A DNA stretch of 64,000 nucleotides from Haliea sp963974125 (GCA_963974125.1 CAXBCH010000015.1:1-64000), one strand, 5' to 3'. Shown: positions 50,366 through 63,631, numbered from the stretch's first letter. The notes: generated by a model not told the origin, from the letters alone. Numbers and translations: made by a program.

Positions 50366-51680
50366 CGCCTCCGGCAGGCAGGTGCAGGGTGGCGATGCAG
50401 CCCCCGCTCTCCGCATTCTGCAGGGCAAGGCGACCGCCGTGACGTTCCGCGGTGGCGCGGGCCAGTACCAGGCCTATGCCGAGACCTCCCTGGACTCCCG
50501 CCGTCGGGGTGGAGGCAGTCGCATACCCCGCCGCAGCCGACGTGTTATGGCTGTCGCCCATGCGTGCGAGCAGGGCTGCCGGCGCGCCGGGCCCCTGGTC
50601 GCGCACGGCAATCCGGACCTCCTGCGGATCCCAGTCCAGTGTCACCTCGACGCTCTCTGAGCCGGTGTCGGCGGCATTGTTGAGCAGGTTTTCCAGCGCC
50701 TGGGGCAGGGTCTGGTCGAAGGCGACCAGAGGCGCGCTGCCACTGCCGATGCAGGCAACACGGCAGGAAACCCGTGGCCGCCGTGCCGACCAGCGCTCCA
50801 CACAGCCGCGGACAAAGCGGTCGGCGGGGCGCTGCTGGCGTTCGCCGGCGGCGGACAGTTCCGCGGTGTGGCTCAGTTCCGCCAGGGTGCCGCGGCACTG
50901 CAGCAGCTGCTGGCGCAGCAACTCGACGTCGTCGCGGGCATCCTGGCTCAACCCGGGCTCCCGCTGCAGCTCGTCGACCAGCAGGGTCATGGTAGCCAGC
51001 GGTGTGCCCAGCTCATGGGCGGTGCCGGCGGCGAGACTGGCGACTGCGAGGATCTGGTCGTGACGCAGGCGGTCCTCCCGGCGCCGCATCGCCTCCGCCT
51101 CCTGGTCGCGCAGTACTGCCGCCATGCGTACCACGAAGTAGGTGATCAGCCCCGCGCTGAAGAGGAAGTTGAACCACATGCCGAGGCTGTGGACGCTGCC
51201 CTGGGCGTGGCCCATGGCGGCGTGGGGTGAAAACAGGGGGAAGGGCACGCGGTAGTACAGCAGCAGGCTGTAGGCCCCTACCGACGCTGCGGCGACCAGC
51301 CAGGTATAGCGCCAGGGCAGGACCGCCGCCGCCACGACCAGCGGCACGATATAGTAGGAGATAAACGGATTGTCGGCGCCGCCACTGTAGTACATGAGCG
51401 CGCTCCAGCCGAGCACATCCACCATCAGCTGGCTGAAGAACTGGTGATTGTCGACCTCGCTGGCCCGGGTGCTCCACCACAGGCTGGCGACGGTGATCAG
51501 CGCCAGCACCACCAGGCTCACGGCCATCCCGGAAAGGCTCTGGGTGGTGCGGCTGACCAGCAGGACATAGGCCAGCACGCCGGCCTGACCCAGCAGGGCA
51601 ATGGCGCGTATGGCCAGCAGGCTGCGCAGGTTGGCCAGCGAGGGGCTGTAGGCGGAATCCGGGTTGGCTGCGGTTGTCAT
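50355..51680 (-). CDS. regB: Redox sensor histidine kinase, RegB/PrrB type
   Basis: A 441-residue membrane sensor with about six helices. Residues 100-106 form GGADNPF, the quinone-sensing heptapeptide signature of RegB, and C262 in QCRGTL matches the redox-active cysteine of the dimerisation region. The phospho-accepting His222 is in AHELGTPLATM, and the C-terminal ATPase domain (about 300-435) ends with GLGIGLVLARATAERHGGRL. I start at ATG 51680; a GTG one codon earlier is also possible. It is divergent from the glycogen operon across about 70 bases. Confidence 0.94.
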   Translation of the reverse strand: MTTAANPDSAYSPSLANLRSLLAIRAIALLGQAGVLAYVLLVSRTTQSLSGMAVSLVVLALITVASLWWSTRASEVDNHQFFSQLMVDVLGWSALMYYSGGADNPFISYYIVPLVVAAAVLPWRYTWLVAAASVGAYSLLLYYRVPFPLFSPHAAMGHAQGSVHSLGMWFNFLFSAGLITYFVVRMAAVLRDQEAEAMRRREDRLRHDQILAVASLAAGTAHELGTPLATMTLLVDELQREPGLSQDARDDVELLRQQLLQCRGTLAELSHTAELSAAGERQQRPADRFVRGCVERWSARRPRVSCRVACIGSGSAPLVAFDQTLPQALENLLNNAADTGSESVEVTLDWDPQEVRIAVRDQGPGAPAALLARMGDSHNTSAAAGYATASTPTAGVQGGLGIGLVLARATAERHGGRLALQNAESGGCIATLHLPAGGDDA

Positions 51681-51754
51681 CACGGCGCCATTCTAACGTA
51701 TGATAATCACTGTGCGCTGCTGTGATCGCACCCCATGCCACAACCGGACCCTCC

Positions 51755-53818
51755 ATGACCGACCTGGAAAAGCTGTTTTATCTCTGCGGAATCTCTGCCG
51801 ACTACCTGGACTACGGTGGGCAGCGGCGGGAGGTACCCCTGGCACAGCGGCAGCGGGTATTGCGCCTCATGGGCCTGGAGCCGGAGGACCCCGCTGCGCT
51901 GGCAGCGGCGGTGGAGCGGTTGGACGCGGATCCCTGGCGCCGCTGGCTGCCTCACTACAGTATCGTTGCCGCGGGTTCACCAGAGATCGCACTGCGGGTC
52001 CACCCCGACCAGTTGGGCGCCACCTTCACCTGGGAGTTGATTCTGGAAAATGGTGATGCCCTGACGGGCGACTGCCAGCCGGATACGCTGCCCGAGGTGG
52101 GTGACTATCACGCCGATGGCGTTCGCTACAGCGCTCGCCAGCTACCCCTGCCGGCGCTGGCGTTGGGCTACCATACGCTGCGGGTGACGGATGGTGTGCA
52201 ATCGGCCAGTTCCCGGGTGATGTCCTGCCCCGACCGGTTCTACGCCCCGGAGGCACTCGCGCGCGAGCGCCTGTGGGGCATCAGCTGCCAGCTGTACACT
52301 CTGCGCTCCGGGCGCAACTGGGGGGTGGGTGACTTCACCGACCTGCTGCAGCTGTTGCCGCTGGCGGCGGCGGCCGGGGCCGACCTCGTCGGCCTGAATC
52401 CGCTGCACGCGCCCTGCAGCGACGGCGATGCCATGGCCAGTCCCTACAGCCCCTCCGACCGGCGCTACCTGAATCCGCAGTATATCGATCCAGAGTGCGA
52501 GCCGGAGTGGGAAGCGGTGGCTGCGACCCTGGTCACCCCGGCCTGGCAGGAGCGCCGCGAGCGGCTACAAGCCCTGCCGCTGGTGGATTACGAAGCAGTT
52601 AATCAGCTCAAGTACGAGGCACTGGAGGCCATGTTCAGCGTTTTCCGCCGTCAACAGCGCAAGGCCGGCACCGAGCGCGGCCGCGCCTTCCGCCGCTTCG
52701 TGACTGCGGGCGGCAGCGCCCTGGAAGGATTTGCGCGCCACCAGGCTGGCCACAACGCCTGGGCCCGCATGTACCGGACGGAGCCCCAGTTCCATGCCTG
52801 GCTGCAGTGGTTGGCGAGTTGCCAGCTGCAACGCTGCCAGCAGGTGGCGCTGGACAGCGGCATGCGCATTGGCCTGATGCGGGACCTGGCGGTGGGTGCC
52901 GTCGGTCGAGGCTGCGAGGTGGAACAGGCCCGGGGTCTATACCTTGCCGACGCCAGCATCGGGGCACCCCCCGATCCCTTTGCCCCCCACGGCCAGGACT
53001 GGGGCCTGCCGGTGCCGCACCCGCTGCGACTGCGGGAGAGCGGGTTCCGGTTTTTCATCGATCTGTTGCACAAGAACATGAGTGCCTGCGGTGCCCTGCG
53101 GGTGGATCATGTCATGGCCCTGATGCGTCTGTGGTGGTGCCTGCACGATGCAGACGATCATGCCGGCCTGTACGTGTTCTACCCCCGGGACGAGATGCTG
53201 GCGCTGTTGCGCCTGGAGAGCTGGCGTCATCGCTGCGTGGTTGTGGGCGAGGACCTCGGCGTGGTGCCCGACGAGTTCCGCCAGGCCATGCGCCGCAGTG
53301 CCCTGCTGGGGAACCGCCTGTTCTATTTCGAGCAGCATCACGACGGCCGTTTCCGTGCCCCCGCCGAGTTTGCCGAGGATGTCCTGCTGATGGTGACCAA
53401 CCACGATGTCCCCACGCTCGCCGACTGGTGGCAGGGCAGCGACCTGCAGCGGCGGCGGGACCTCGGGTTGATTCCCGACGAGGATGCATTGGCGCAGCAA
53501 AAGCAGCAACGTGAGGCCGATCGTGCCCGGTTGCGGGCCTGGCTGGACGACAATGGCCTGTTGCCGGCGGCAGTGGGGCCCGGGCTGGACATGGCTTTGT
53601 GCAGCGCGATCCACCAGGGCTGCGCCCGCAGTGCAGCGCGCCTGCTGCTGCTGCAGCTGGAGGACCTGCAGCTGCTGGTGGAGCCGGTGAATATTCCCGG
53701 CACCTGGCGTGAGTATCCCAACTGGCGGCGCAAGCAGGTGCAGGCCACAACGGCAATTTTTGCTGCGCCGGACGTGCAGGCGCTGCTGGCAGCGGTGGAC
53801 CGGGAGCGACGCGCATGA
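51755..53818 (+). CDS. malQ: 4-alpha-glucanotransferase
   Basis: Rearranges alpha-1,4-glucans, recycling short maltodextrins left by glycogen breakdown. The 687-residue GH77 enzyme has an N-terminal MalQ-type domain (about 1-135) and the catalytic barrel with the nucleophile region LRVDHVMALMRLWW, the acid/base GEDLGVVP and the NHDVPTLADWW block. It starts at ATG 51755 and overlaps glgB by 4 bases, heading the glycogen operon. Confidence 0.96.
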   Translation: MTDLEKLFYLCGISADYLDYGGQRREVPLAQRQRVLRLMGLEPEDPAALAAAVERLDADPWRRWLPHYSIVAAGSPEIALRVHPDQLGATFTWELILENGDALTGDCQPDTLPEVGDYHADGVRYSARQLPLPALALGYHTLRVTDGVQSASSRVMSCPDRFYAPEALARERLWGISCQLYTLRSGRNWGVGDFTDLLQLLPLAAAAGADLVGLNPLHAPCSDGDAMASPYSPSDRRYLNPQYIDPECEPEWEAVAATLVTPAWQERRERLQALPLVDYEAVNQLKYEALEAMFSVFRRQQRKAGTERGRAFRRFVTAGGSALEGFARHQAGHNAWARMYRTEPQFHAWLQWLASCQLQRCQQVALDSGMRIGLMRDLAVGAVGRGCEVEQARGLYLADASIGAPPDPFAPHGQDWGLPVPHPLRLRESGFRFFIDLLHKNMSACGALRVDHVMALMRLWWCLHDADDHAGLYVFYPRDEMLALLRLESWRHRCVVVGEDLGVVPDEFRQAMRRSALLGNRLFYFEQHHDGRFRAPAEFAEDVLLMVTNHDVPTLADWWQGSDLQRRRDLGLIPDEDALAQQKQQREADRARLRAWLDDNGLLPAAVGPGLDMALCSAIHQGCARSAARLLLLQLEDLQLLVEPVNIPGTWREYPNWRRKQVQATTAIFAAPDVQALLAAVDRERRA

Positions 53819-56048
53819 AGACCAGCGGCAAACTCCAGCGCCCGGTTCTGGACGGGCGCCAGGTAGAGGCCCTGGTCACCGGGCAGCACACCGACAGTTT
53901 CGCGGTGCTGGGACTGCATCAACATCCGGGCGGCAAGGGCCTGGTGGCGCGAGCCCTGTTGCCCTGGGCGCGAACCGTGGCGATGGTGGATTGCGCTAGC
54001 GGGCAGGTTCTGGGTGACTTGCGGCGGGTGCATCCCGCGGGCCTGTTTGAGTATGTCCTGGAGCGCATGCCGCAGCGCGTTCCCTACCGCTGGCGGGTGG
54101 AGACAGACGCCGGGGTTGTCGAGGTGGAAGACCCCTACCGCTTTGCGCCACTGGTAACGGACCAGGATTTCTATTATTTCTGCGAGGGCACCGAGGAGTT
54201 CGCCTATCGGCGCCTGGGCGCCCACCCGCGCACCGTGGAAGGGGTCGACGGCGTCCTGTTCACGGTCTGGGCGCCGTCCGCGCGGCGGGTGGCCATCGTC
54301 GCCGACTTCAATGGCTGGGATGCGCGCCAGCATGTGCTGCGCCGGCACCCCGCCTCGGGGGTCTGGGAGATCTTTATTCCCGGAGTCGCCGATCAGGCGC
54401 TGTACAAGTACCAGGTGCTGGCGGCGGATGGCACCCTGCTGCCGCTGAAGGCCGATCCCTTCGCCCACTCCATGCAGCATCCGCCGGAAACCGCCAGCAG
54501 GGTGCTGTTGCGCGAGGGCCAGTACACCTGGGGCGACAGTGCCTGGATGACCGCCCGCACGGCACAGCAGCAGCGGCCGGTCGCCATCTACGAGGTCCAC
54601 GCGGGCTCCTGGCGGCGCCGGCAGCACGAAGGCAATCGCTACCTCAGTTATCTGGAATTGGCGGACGAGCTGATTCCCTATGTGCTGGAGCTGGGCTTCA
54701 CCCATATCCAGTTGATGCCGATCAGCGAGTTTCCCTTTGACGGTTCCTGGGGCTACCAGCCGGTGGGCCTCTATGCGCCCTCGATCCGCTTCGGCACGCC
54801 GAATGAATTTCGCTGCTTTGTCGACCGCTGCCACCAGCACGGCCTTGGTGTACTGCTGGACTGGGTGCCGGGGCACTTCCCCACCGATCCCCACGGCCTC
54901 GGCCGCTTTGACGGCACCGCCCTGTACGAGCACGACGATCCCCGCAAGGGTTTTCACCCGGACTGGAATACCCTGATCTACAATTACGGTCGCCGCGAGG
55001 TGCTCAGCTTCCTGCTCAGCAACGCCAATTACTGGCTCGAGGAATATCACCTGGACGGCCTCAGGGTCGATGCGGTGGCTTCCATGCTGTACCTTGACTA
55101 CAGCCGCAAATCGGGGGAATGGTTGCCCAATGAACACGGTGGGCGCGAGAACCTGGAGGCGATTCGCTTCCTGCAGCTGGTCAACCAGCGGGTCCACGCA
55201 CGCCATCCCGGGGTGATGATGGTGGCGGAGGAGTCCACGGCCTGGCCGGGCGTGTCGCGACCCGTGCACGATGGCGGCCTCGGCTTCGGTTTCAAGTGGA
55301 ACATGGGCTGGATGAACGACAGCCTGCACTATATGGCGCGGGACCCGATCCACCGCCGCTACCACCACGACGAACTCACCTTCAGCATGGTATATGCCTG
55401 GGACGAGAACTTCGTGTTGTGCCTGAGCCACGACGAAGTGGTGCACGGCAAGGGGGCCCTGCTGGACAAGATGCCCGGGGACGAGTGGCAGCAGTTTGCC
55501 AACCTCCGTGCCTACCTGGGATTCATGTGGGGTCACCCGGGCAAGAAGCTGCTGTTCATGGGCTGCGAATTTGCCCAGCGTCGGGAGTGGAACCACGACC
55601 GGGGCCTGGACTGGGAGCTGCTGGGGCTGGCACCGCACCGGGGCATGCAGCGTCTGGTGGCAGATATCAACGCGCTCTATCGCAGCCTGCCGGCCCTGTA
55701 CGAAAAGGATTGTGAAGCCGGCGGTTTCCAGTGGCTGCAGGCAGATCGCAGGTCGCTGTCGGTGTACGCCTGGCTGCGTTGGGGCCACGATCACAGCCGG
55801 CGGCTGCTGGTGGTGTCAAACCTGACCCCACAGGTCCACCGCCGCTACCGCGTCGGGGTGCCATACCCGGGCTGGTATCGGGAGTGCATCAATACCGATG
55901 CCCACGAATACGGTGGCAGTGGCCAGGGTAACCTGGGCGGGGTCGAGGCAGTGGCCGACGCCTGCGATGGTCATCCCTGGACCCTGACCCTGACCCTGCC
56001 GCCACTGGCAACCATTATGCTGTTACTGGATGACGCGGAGTCTGATCG

Positions 56049-56052
<4 letters not shown>
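53815..56052 (+). CDS. glgB: 1,4-alpha-glucan branching enzyme
   Basis: Makes alpha-1,6 branches in glycogen. The 745-residue GH13 enzyme has an N-terminal carbohydrate-binding module (N1 of the two-module GlgB type, about 10-105), a second CBM48 (about 125-225), and the catalytic barrel with nucleophile D419 (LRVDAVASMLY), acid/base E472 (MVAEESTAWPGV) and D540 (LSHDEVVHGKG). It overlaps malQ and glgX by 4 bases each. Confidence 0.98.
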
Positions 56053-58178
<2,126 letters not shown>

Positions 58179-58200
58179 AGCTCACGGAGCGACACTGCCC

Positions 58201-60657
58201 ATGAACCAGAAGCTGGCTCGCGCCCTCAAGGCCACCACCCTGGAAGAAGACCTGCAGCGCCACTACAGCCTGACCCTGGGGCGCGAAGATACCGGTGCCA
58301 ACACCAACTTCCACCTCTACCAGGCCCTCGCGCTCACTGTGCGCGACCGGTTGGTGGCCCGTTGGCAGGACACCCGCGAGCGTTGTCGCGAGCAGGGCTG
58401 CAAGACCATCAACTACCTGTCGCTGGAATTTCTCATGGGCAGGACCCTGGGCAATGCCTTGCTCAACCTGGACCTGGAGGAGCCGGTGCAGGCGGCCCTG
58501 CAGTCCTGGGCCCGCGACCTGGAACAGCTGGAGCAAGAGGAGCTTGATGCCGGTCTCGGCAACGGCGGCCTCGGACGCCTGGCCGCCTGCTTCCTGGATA
58601 GCTGCGCCACCCTGCAGCTGCCGGTCACCGGCTACGGCATACGCTACCAGTACGGGATGTTCCACCAGCGGATTGAAAACGGCTATCAGGTGGAGTACCC
58701 CGATCGCTGGCTGCGCTACGGCAACCCCTGGGAAATCGAGTGCCCGGAGGCCACCCGGCGTATCCGTTTTTTCGGTCGCAGTGAACACTACCGTGACTCG
58801 GATGGCGCCCGGCGGGTGCGCTGGGTGGATACCCGCGATGTACTGGCAGTGCCCTACGATATCCCCGTCCCCGGTTACCGCAACGGCATGGTGAATACCC
58901 TGCGTCTGTGGAAAGCCGAGGCCACGGACGAGTTCGATTTAAACGAATTCAATGCCGGCAGCTACACCGACGCCGTCGCCGCCAAGAACGAGGCGGAGCA
59001 GATTACCATGGTGCTGTACCCGAACGATGCCAGCGAACAGGGCAAGGTGCTGCGGCTGCGACAGCAGTATTTCCTGGCGTCCGCCAGCCTGCAGGATGTG
59101 CTGGCGCGCTGGGTTGCTGCCCACGGCGAGGATTTCAGCGGCTTCGCCGGGGGCAATGGCTTCCAGCTCAATGATACCCACCCCACCATTGCCATTGCCG
59201 AGCTGATGCGCCTGCTGCTGGACGAGCACTGCCTGGAGTGGAACGAAGCCTGGGTCATTACCAATGGCACCATGGCCTATACCAACCACACCCTGCTGCC
59301 GGAGGCGCTGGAAAAATGGTCGGTGAGCCTGTTCGGGGAGCTGTTTCCGCGACTGCTGGAGATTATCTACGAGATCAATGCCCGCTTTCTGTCGCGGGTC
59401 GCCGACCAGTGGCCCGGCGACAACGAGCGGCAGGCACGGATGTCGCTGGTAGAGGAGGGGCCGGAGCCGATGTTGCGCATGGCTTACCTCGGCATTGTCG
59501 GCAGCCATTCGGTCAATGGGGTCGCGGCCCTCCACACCCGGTTGCTGACGGAAGGCCTGTTCCGCGATTTCCACGAGCTGATGCCGCAGAAATTCAACAA
59601 CAAGACCAACGGGGTGACGCCCCGGCGCTGGCTTGCGCAGTGCAACCCGGGTCTCGCGGCGTTGCTCAATGAAACCCTGGGCCCGGCCTGGGTGACTGAT
59701 CTCGAGCAGTTGCAGGCGCTGGCGCCGCTGGCCGCGGACAGCAGTTTTGCCGAGCGCTTCATGGCGATCCGGCACGACAACAAGGCGGCCCTGGCGCGCC
59801 TGGTACAGGAGCGCTGCAAGGTGTCATTTGCGCCCGATATGCTGTTCGATGTGCAGGTCAAGCGTATCCATGAATACAAGCGGCAGCTGCTCAACATCCT
59901 GCACGTGATCCACCTCTACGCCCGTATCATCGACGGTGATACCGCCAATATCCAGCCGCGCTGCGTACTGTTTGGCGGCAAGGCCGCGCCCGGCTACACC
60001 ATGGCCAAGCTGATCATCAAGCTGATCAACAATGTCGCCACGGTGGTGAACCGCGATCCGCGGCTGCAGGACTGGTTGCGGGTCGCATTCCTGCCGGACT
60101 ATCGGGTGACGGCGATGGAGGTGATCTGTGCGGGTACCGACTTGTCGGAACAGATCTCCACTGCGGGCAAGGAGGCTTCGGGCACCGGCAACATGAAGTT
60201 CATGATGAACGGCGCGATTACCATCGGCACCCTGGACGGCGCCAACATCGAAATACGGGAGGCGGTGGGAGAAGACAATTTCTTCCTGTTCGGCCTGACC
60301 GCGGAGGAGGTGGAGGCCAGGCGCCAGGGCTATGATCCGGCGTCTGTGATCGCCGCCGACGAGGACCTGGCCAGGGTCATGCGGCTGCTCGACTCCGGCC
60401 ACTTCAACCTGCTGGAGTTCGGCATTTTCGACCCGGTGGTAGCGGCGATTCGCAGTGGCAGCGACCCCTGGATGATTGCGGCGGACTTCCGCAGCTACGT
60501 GGATGCCCAGCAGCGGGTGGATGACTGCTACCGCGACGCCGGGCTGTGGGCGCGCAAGAGTATCCTCAATACCGCGTGCAGCGGCCGCTTTTCCAGCGAC
60601 CGCACTATCAGCGAGTATGCCGATGAGATATGGTTTGCCGACCGCCCCGTGTGGTGA
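58201..60657 (+). CDS. glgP: Glycogen/starch/alpha-glucan phosphorylase
   Basis: Releases glucose-1-phosphate from glycogen ends using phosphate and PLP. The 818-residue GT35 enzyme carries the Schiff-base Lys666 in the signature EASGTGNMKFMMNGA and the substrate-site motifs NGGLGRLAACFLDS and KVSFAPDMLFDVQVKRIHEYKRQLLN. Length fits bacterial GlgP (about 815-830). It sits between glgX and glgC in the operon. Confidence 0.98.
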   Translation: MNQKLARALKATTLEEDLQRHYSLTLGREDTGANTNFHLYQALALTVRDRLVARWQDTRERCREQGCKTINYLSLEFLMGRTLGNALLNLDLEEPVQAALQSWARDLEQLEQEELDAGLGNGGLGRLAACFLDSCATLQLPVTGYGIRYQYGMFHQRIENGYQVEYPDRWLRYGNPWEIECPEATRRIRFFGRSEHYRDSDGARRVRWVDTRDVLAVPYDIPVPGYRNGMVNTLRLWKAEATDEFDLNEFNAGSYTDAVAAKNEAEQITMVLYPNDASEQGKVLRLRQQYFLASASLQDVLARWVAAHGEDFSGFAGGNGFQLNDTHPTIAIAELMRLLLDEHCLEWNEAWVITNGTMAYTNHTLLPEALEKWSVSLFGELFPRLLEIIYEINARFLSRVADQWPGDNERQARMSLVEEGPEPMLRMAYLGIVGSHSVNGVAALHTRLLTEGLFRDFHELMPQKFNNKTNGVTPRRWLAQCNPGLAALLNETLGPAWVTDLEQLQALAPLAADSSFAERFMAIRHDNKAALARLVQERCKVSFAPDMLFDVQVKRIHEYKRQLLNILHVIHLYARIIDGDTANIQPRCVLFGGKAAPGYTMAKLIIKLINNVATVVNRDPRLQDWLRVAFLPDYRVTAMEVICAGTDLSEQISTAGKEASGTGNMKFMMNGAITIGTLDGANIEIREAVGEDNFFLFGLTAEEVEARRQGYDPASVIAADEDLARVMRLLDSGHFNLLEFGIFDPVVAAIRSGSDPWMIAADFRSYVDAQQRVDDCYRDAGLWARKSILNTACSGRFSSDRTISEYADEIWFADRPVW

Positions 60658-60699
60658 TCAGCTTCCGCCTGCGGTCGTTACTGTTGAAGGAGAGAGCCC

Positions 60700-61971
60700 A
60701 TGGAAGAAGACCAGAACCCCCGCTATGTCAGCCGCCTTACCCGGGATACCATGGCGCTGGTGCTCGCGGGCGGGCGCGGTTCGCGGCTGTACGAACTGAC
60801 CAACTGGCGCGCCAAGCCGGCGCTGTATTTTGGTGGCAAGTACCGCATCATCGACTTTCCCCTGTCCAACTGTGTCAATTCCGGGATCCGTCGCATCGGC
60901 GTGCTGACCCAGTACAAGGCCCACTCCCTGGTGCGGCACCTGGTGCGGGGCTGGAGCCACTTCAAGAAAGAGCTGGGTGAGTATGTGGAGATACTGCCCG
61001 CTTCCCAGCGCTATTCCGAGGACTGGTACCAGGGCACGGCGGATGCGATCTACCAGAACCTGGATATCATCCGCGCGGAAATGCCCAAGTATGTGATGAT
61101 CCTCTCCGGTGATCATGTCTACAAGATGGACTACGGACCGATGCTGGTCGCGCATGTCGAGTCCGGCGCGGAGATGACCGTGTGCTGCCTGGAAGTGCCG
61201 GTGGCGGAGGCCGCCAAGACCTTCGGCGTCATGCAGGTGGACTCGGAAAACCGGGTAACCGCGTTTCAGGAAAAGCCCGCTCACCCGGCGGAGATCCCCG
61301 GCAAGCCGGGCCTCACCCTGGCCTCCATGGGCAACTATATCTTCAACACCGATTTTCTCTTCGAGCGCCTGATCAAGGATGCCGCGAACCTGCAGTCCTC
61401 CCACGATTTCGGCAATGACATCATTCCCGAACTGCTGCAGAATTTCCATTTGCACGCCTATCCCTTCCGCGACCCCGAGACCGGTGGCAAGGCCTACTGG
61501 CGCGATGTCGGCACCCTGGACTCCTTCTGGATGGCCAACATGGAGTTGATCGGCACCTCGCCGATGTTGAGCCTGTACGAGAAGGACTGGCCGCTGTGGA
61601 CCTACCAGGAGCAATTGCCGCCGGCCAAGTTTGTCTTCAACCGCGACGACCGCCGCGGCAGTGCCGTCGATTCCATGGTGTCCGGTGGCTGTATTGTCTC
61701 CGGGAGCCAGGTCAGCAACTCGGTGCTGTTCTCCAATGTCCGGGTCAACTCCTATTCGACCATCGACAAGTCGGTCATCCTGCCGCAGGTGGAGGTAGGG
61801 CGGAATGTGCGGATGCGCAATGCCATCATCGATCGCGGCTGCGTGATTCCCAAGGGCATGGTTATTGGGCATGATGCCGACCGGGATCGTGGCAATGGCC
61901 TGCGGGTCACCGACAGCGGCGTGGTGCTGGTCACCCGCGGCATGCTGGGCCAGCCCGAGGGCTACGCCTGA
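60700..61971 (+). CDS. glgC: Glucose-1-phosphate adenylyltransferase (ADP-glucose pyrophosphorylase)
   Basis: Makes ADP-glucose, the committed and allosterically controlled step of glycogen synthesis. The 423-residue enzyme has the nucleotide-binding start LVLAGGRGSRLYELTNWRAKPALYFGGKYRIIDFPLSN (residues 21-57), the sugar-phosphate Lys in FQEKP, and a C-terminal left-handed beta-helix (about 310-420). A GGAGAGA ribosome site precedes ATG 60700. Confidence 0.98.
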   Translation: MEEDQNPRYVSRLTRDTMALVLAGGRGSRLYELTNWRAKPALYFGGKYRIIDFPLSNCVNSGIRRIGVLTQYKAHSLVRHLVRGWSHFKKELGEYVEILPASQRYSEDWYQGTADAIYQNLDIIRAEMPKYVMILSGDHVYKMDYGPMLVAHVESGAEMTVCCLEVPVAEAAKTFGVMQVDSENRVTAFQEKPAHPAEIPGKPGLTLASMGNYIFNTDFLFERLIKDAANLQSSHDFGNDIIPELLQNFHLHAYPFRDPETGGKAYWRDVGTLDSFWMANMELIGTSPMLSLYEKDWPLWTYQEQLPPAKFVFNRDDRRGSAVDSMVSGGCIVSGSQVSNSVLFSNVRVNSYSTIDKSVILPQVEVGRNVRMRNAIIDRGCVIPKGMVIGHDADRDRGNGLRVTDSGVVLVTRGMLGQPEGYA

Positions 61972-61994
61972 TATCATTTTTGCAAGGATCATGA

Positions 61995-63629
61995 ATGTCA
62001 GTAGTGAGGATTGATACCCGGCCCCTGGCCGGGCAGAAGCCGGGCACCTCGGGCCTGCGCAAGACCGTGGCCGAATTCAGCCGGCCCCATTACCTGGAGA
62101 ACTTTGTCCAGTCGATTTTCAATGCCCTTGGCGATTGCCGGGGCAGGTCCCTGGTGCTGGGCGGTGACGGTCGCTACTACAACCGCCACGCCGCCCAGGT
62201 CATCCTGCGCATGGCGGCGGCCAACGGTTGCAGCCGTGTGCTGGTGGGACAGGGGGCTCTGCTGTCGACCCCGGCGGCCTCCTGCATCATCCGCAAGTAC
62301 GGTCTCGATGGCGGCATCGTGCTGTCGGCCAGCCACAACCCCGGTGGGCCGGAGGGTGATTTCGGCATCAAGTTCAACGGTGCCAACGGCGGACCGGCCC
62401 CGGAGTCGGTCACGGCGGCCATTTTCGCCGCCAGCCAGTGCATCGACCACTATCTGACCCTGGAGACGGCGGACATCGATCTGGATCGGCCCGGTACCGT
62501 GACTCTGGGTGGCACCACGATCGAGGTCATTGACCCGGTGGCGGACTACGCCGACCTGATGGCGTCGCTGTTTGACTTCCCGAAGATTGCCTCCCTGCTC
62601 GGGCACCGGCGCTTCCACATGTGCTTCGATGCCATGCACGCCATCACTGGCCCCTATGCGCTGGAAATCCTCGAGCGGCGCCTCGGTGCCCCCGCCGGAA
62701 CCGTGATCAATGCGGTACCGCTGGAGGACTTCGGCGGGGGTCATCCGGACCCCAACCTCGCCCATGCCGGGGAGCTGGTGGCGCGGATGAACGGGGATGA
62801 GCCGCTGGCCTTTGGCGCGGCCTCCGATGGTGATGGCGACCGCAACATGGTGCTGGGCAGCGGCCTGTTCATCAACCCCTGTGACTCGCTGGCCATACTG
62901 GCAGCCAACGCCAGCGTGATCCCGGCCTACGCCGGGGGCCTCGCGGGCATTGCCCGCTCGATGCCGACCAGTCGCGCCGCGGACCGGGTCGCGGCGGAGC
63001 TGGACATTCCCTGTTTCGAAACACCCACCGGCTGGAAGTTTTTTGGCAACCTGATGGATGCCGGCAGGATTACGCTGTGTGGCGAGGAAAGCTTTGGCAC
63101 CGGCTCCAGCCACGTTCGCGAGAAGGACGGCCTCTGGGCGGTGCTGTTCTGGTTGAACCTGATCGCGGCGCTGAGCAAGCCCGCCCGCACCATTTTGCGC
63201 GAGCACTGGCAGCGCTACGGACGCGACTATTTCAGCCGCCATGACTACGAGGCGGTGGCCGAAGACAAGGCTACAGCATTGATGGACACACTGCGCGCAA
63301 GGCTGCCCGCTCTTGCAGGCACCAGCCTGGAGGGCCACACCGTTGCCGCGGCTGATGACTTCTCCTATACGGACCCCGTCGACGGCAGTGTCAGTAGCGG
63401 CCAGGGGCTGCGCATCCTGTTTACGGACGGTTCGCGGATCGTCTACCGGCTCTCGGGTACCGGCACCGCCGGCGCCACCCTGCGGGTCTACTATGACAGC
63501 TATCAGCGCGATCCGGCGTTGCTGGAACTGGCGCCGCAGCGAGCCCTGGCCACGCTGATCACAGCCGCAGACGAGCTGGCTGGCATCAGCCGCCAACTCG
63601 GCCGCAAGCAGCCCGACGTCATTACCTGA
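61995..63629 (+). CDS. pgm: Phosphoglucomutase (alpha-D-glucose phosphate-specific)
   Basis: Interconverts glucose-1-phosphate and glucose-6-phosphate, linking glycogen to central metabolism. The 544-residue phosphohexomutase has the phosphoserine Ser113 in LSASHNPGGPEGDFGIKFN, the metal loop D278-G-D-G-D282 and the sugar-binding GEESFGTGSSHVREKDG. Length matches the Pgm (glucose-specific) group rather than the shorter AlgC type. It lies between glgC and glgA, 23 bases after glgC. Confidence 0.97.
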   Translation: MSVVRIDTRPLAGQKPGTSGLRKTVAEFSRPHYLENFVQSIFNALGDCRGRSLVLGGDGRYYNRHAAQVILRMAAANGCSRVLVGQGALLSTPAASCIIRKYGLDGGIVLSASHNPGGPEGDFGIKFNGANGGPAPESVTAAIFAASQCIDHYLTLETADIDLDRPGTVTLGGTTIEVIDPVADYADLMASLFDFPKIASLLGHRRFHMCFDAMHAITGPYALEILERRLGAPAGTVINAVPLEDFGGGHPDPNLAHAGELVARMNGDEPLAFGAASDGDGDRNMVLGSGLFINPCDSLAILAANASVIPAYAGGLAGIARSMPTSRAADRVAAELDIPCFETPTGWKFFGNLMDAGRITLCGEESFGTGSSHVREKDGLWAVLFWLNLIAALSKPARTILREHWQRYGRDYFSRHDYEAVAEDKATALMDTLRARLPALAGTSLEGHTVAAADDFSYTDPVDGSVSSGQGLRILFTDGSRIVYRLSGTGTAGATLRVYYDSYQRDPALLELAPQRALATLITAADELAGISRQLGRKQPDVIT

Positions 63630-63631
63630 GC

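Noticed and set aside
51681..51754. Defined promoters in the short regB-malQ gap
   Set aside because: TATGAT and TTGTCA hexamers exist but at a 19-base spacing and partly inside the regB start; not good enough to call.
53338..55794. 818-codon minus-strand frame over malQ and glgB
   Set aside because: Shadow of the GH77 and GH13 enzymes; no motif, no ribosome site noticed.
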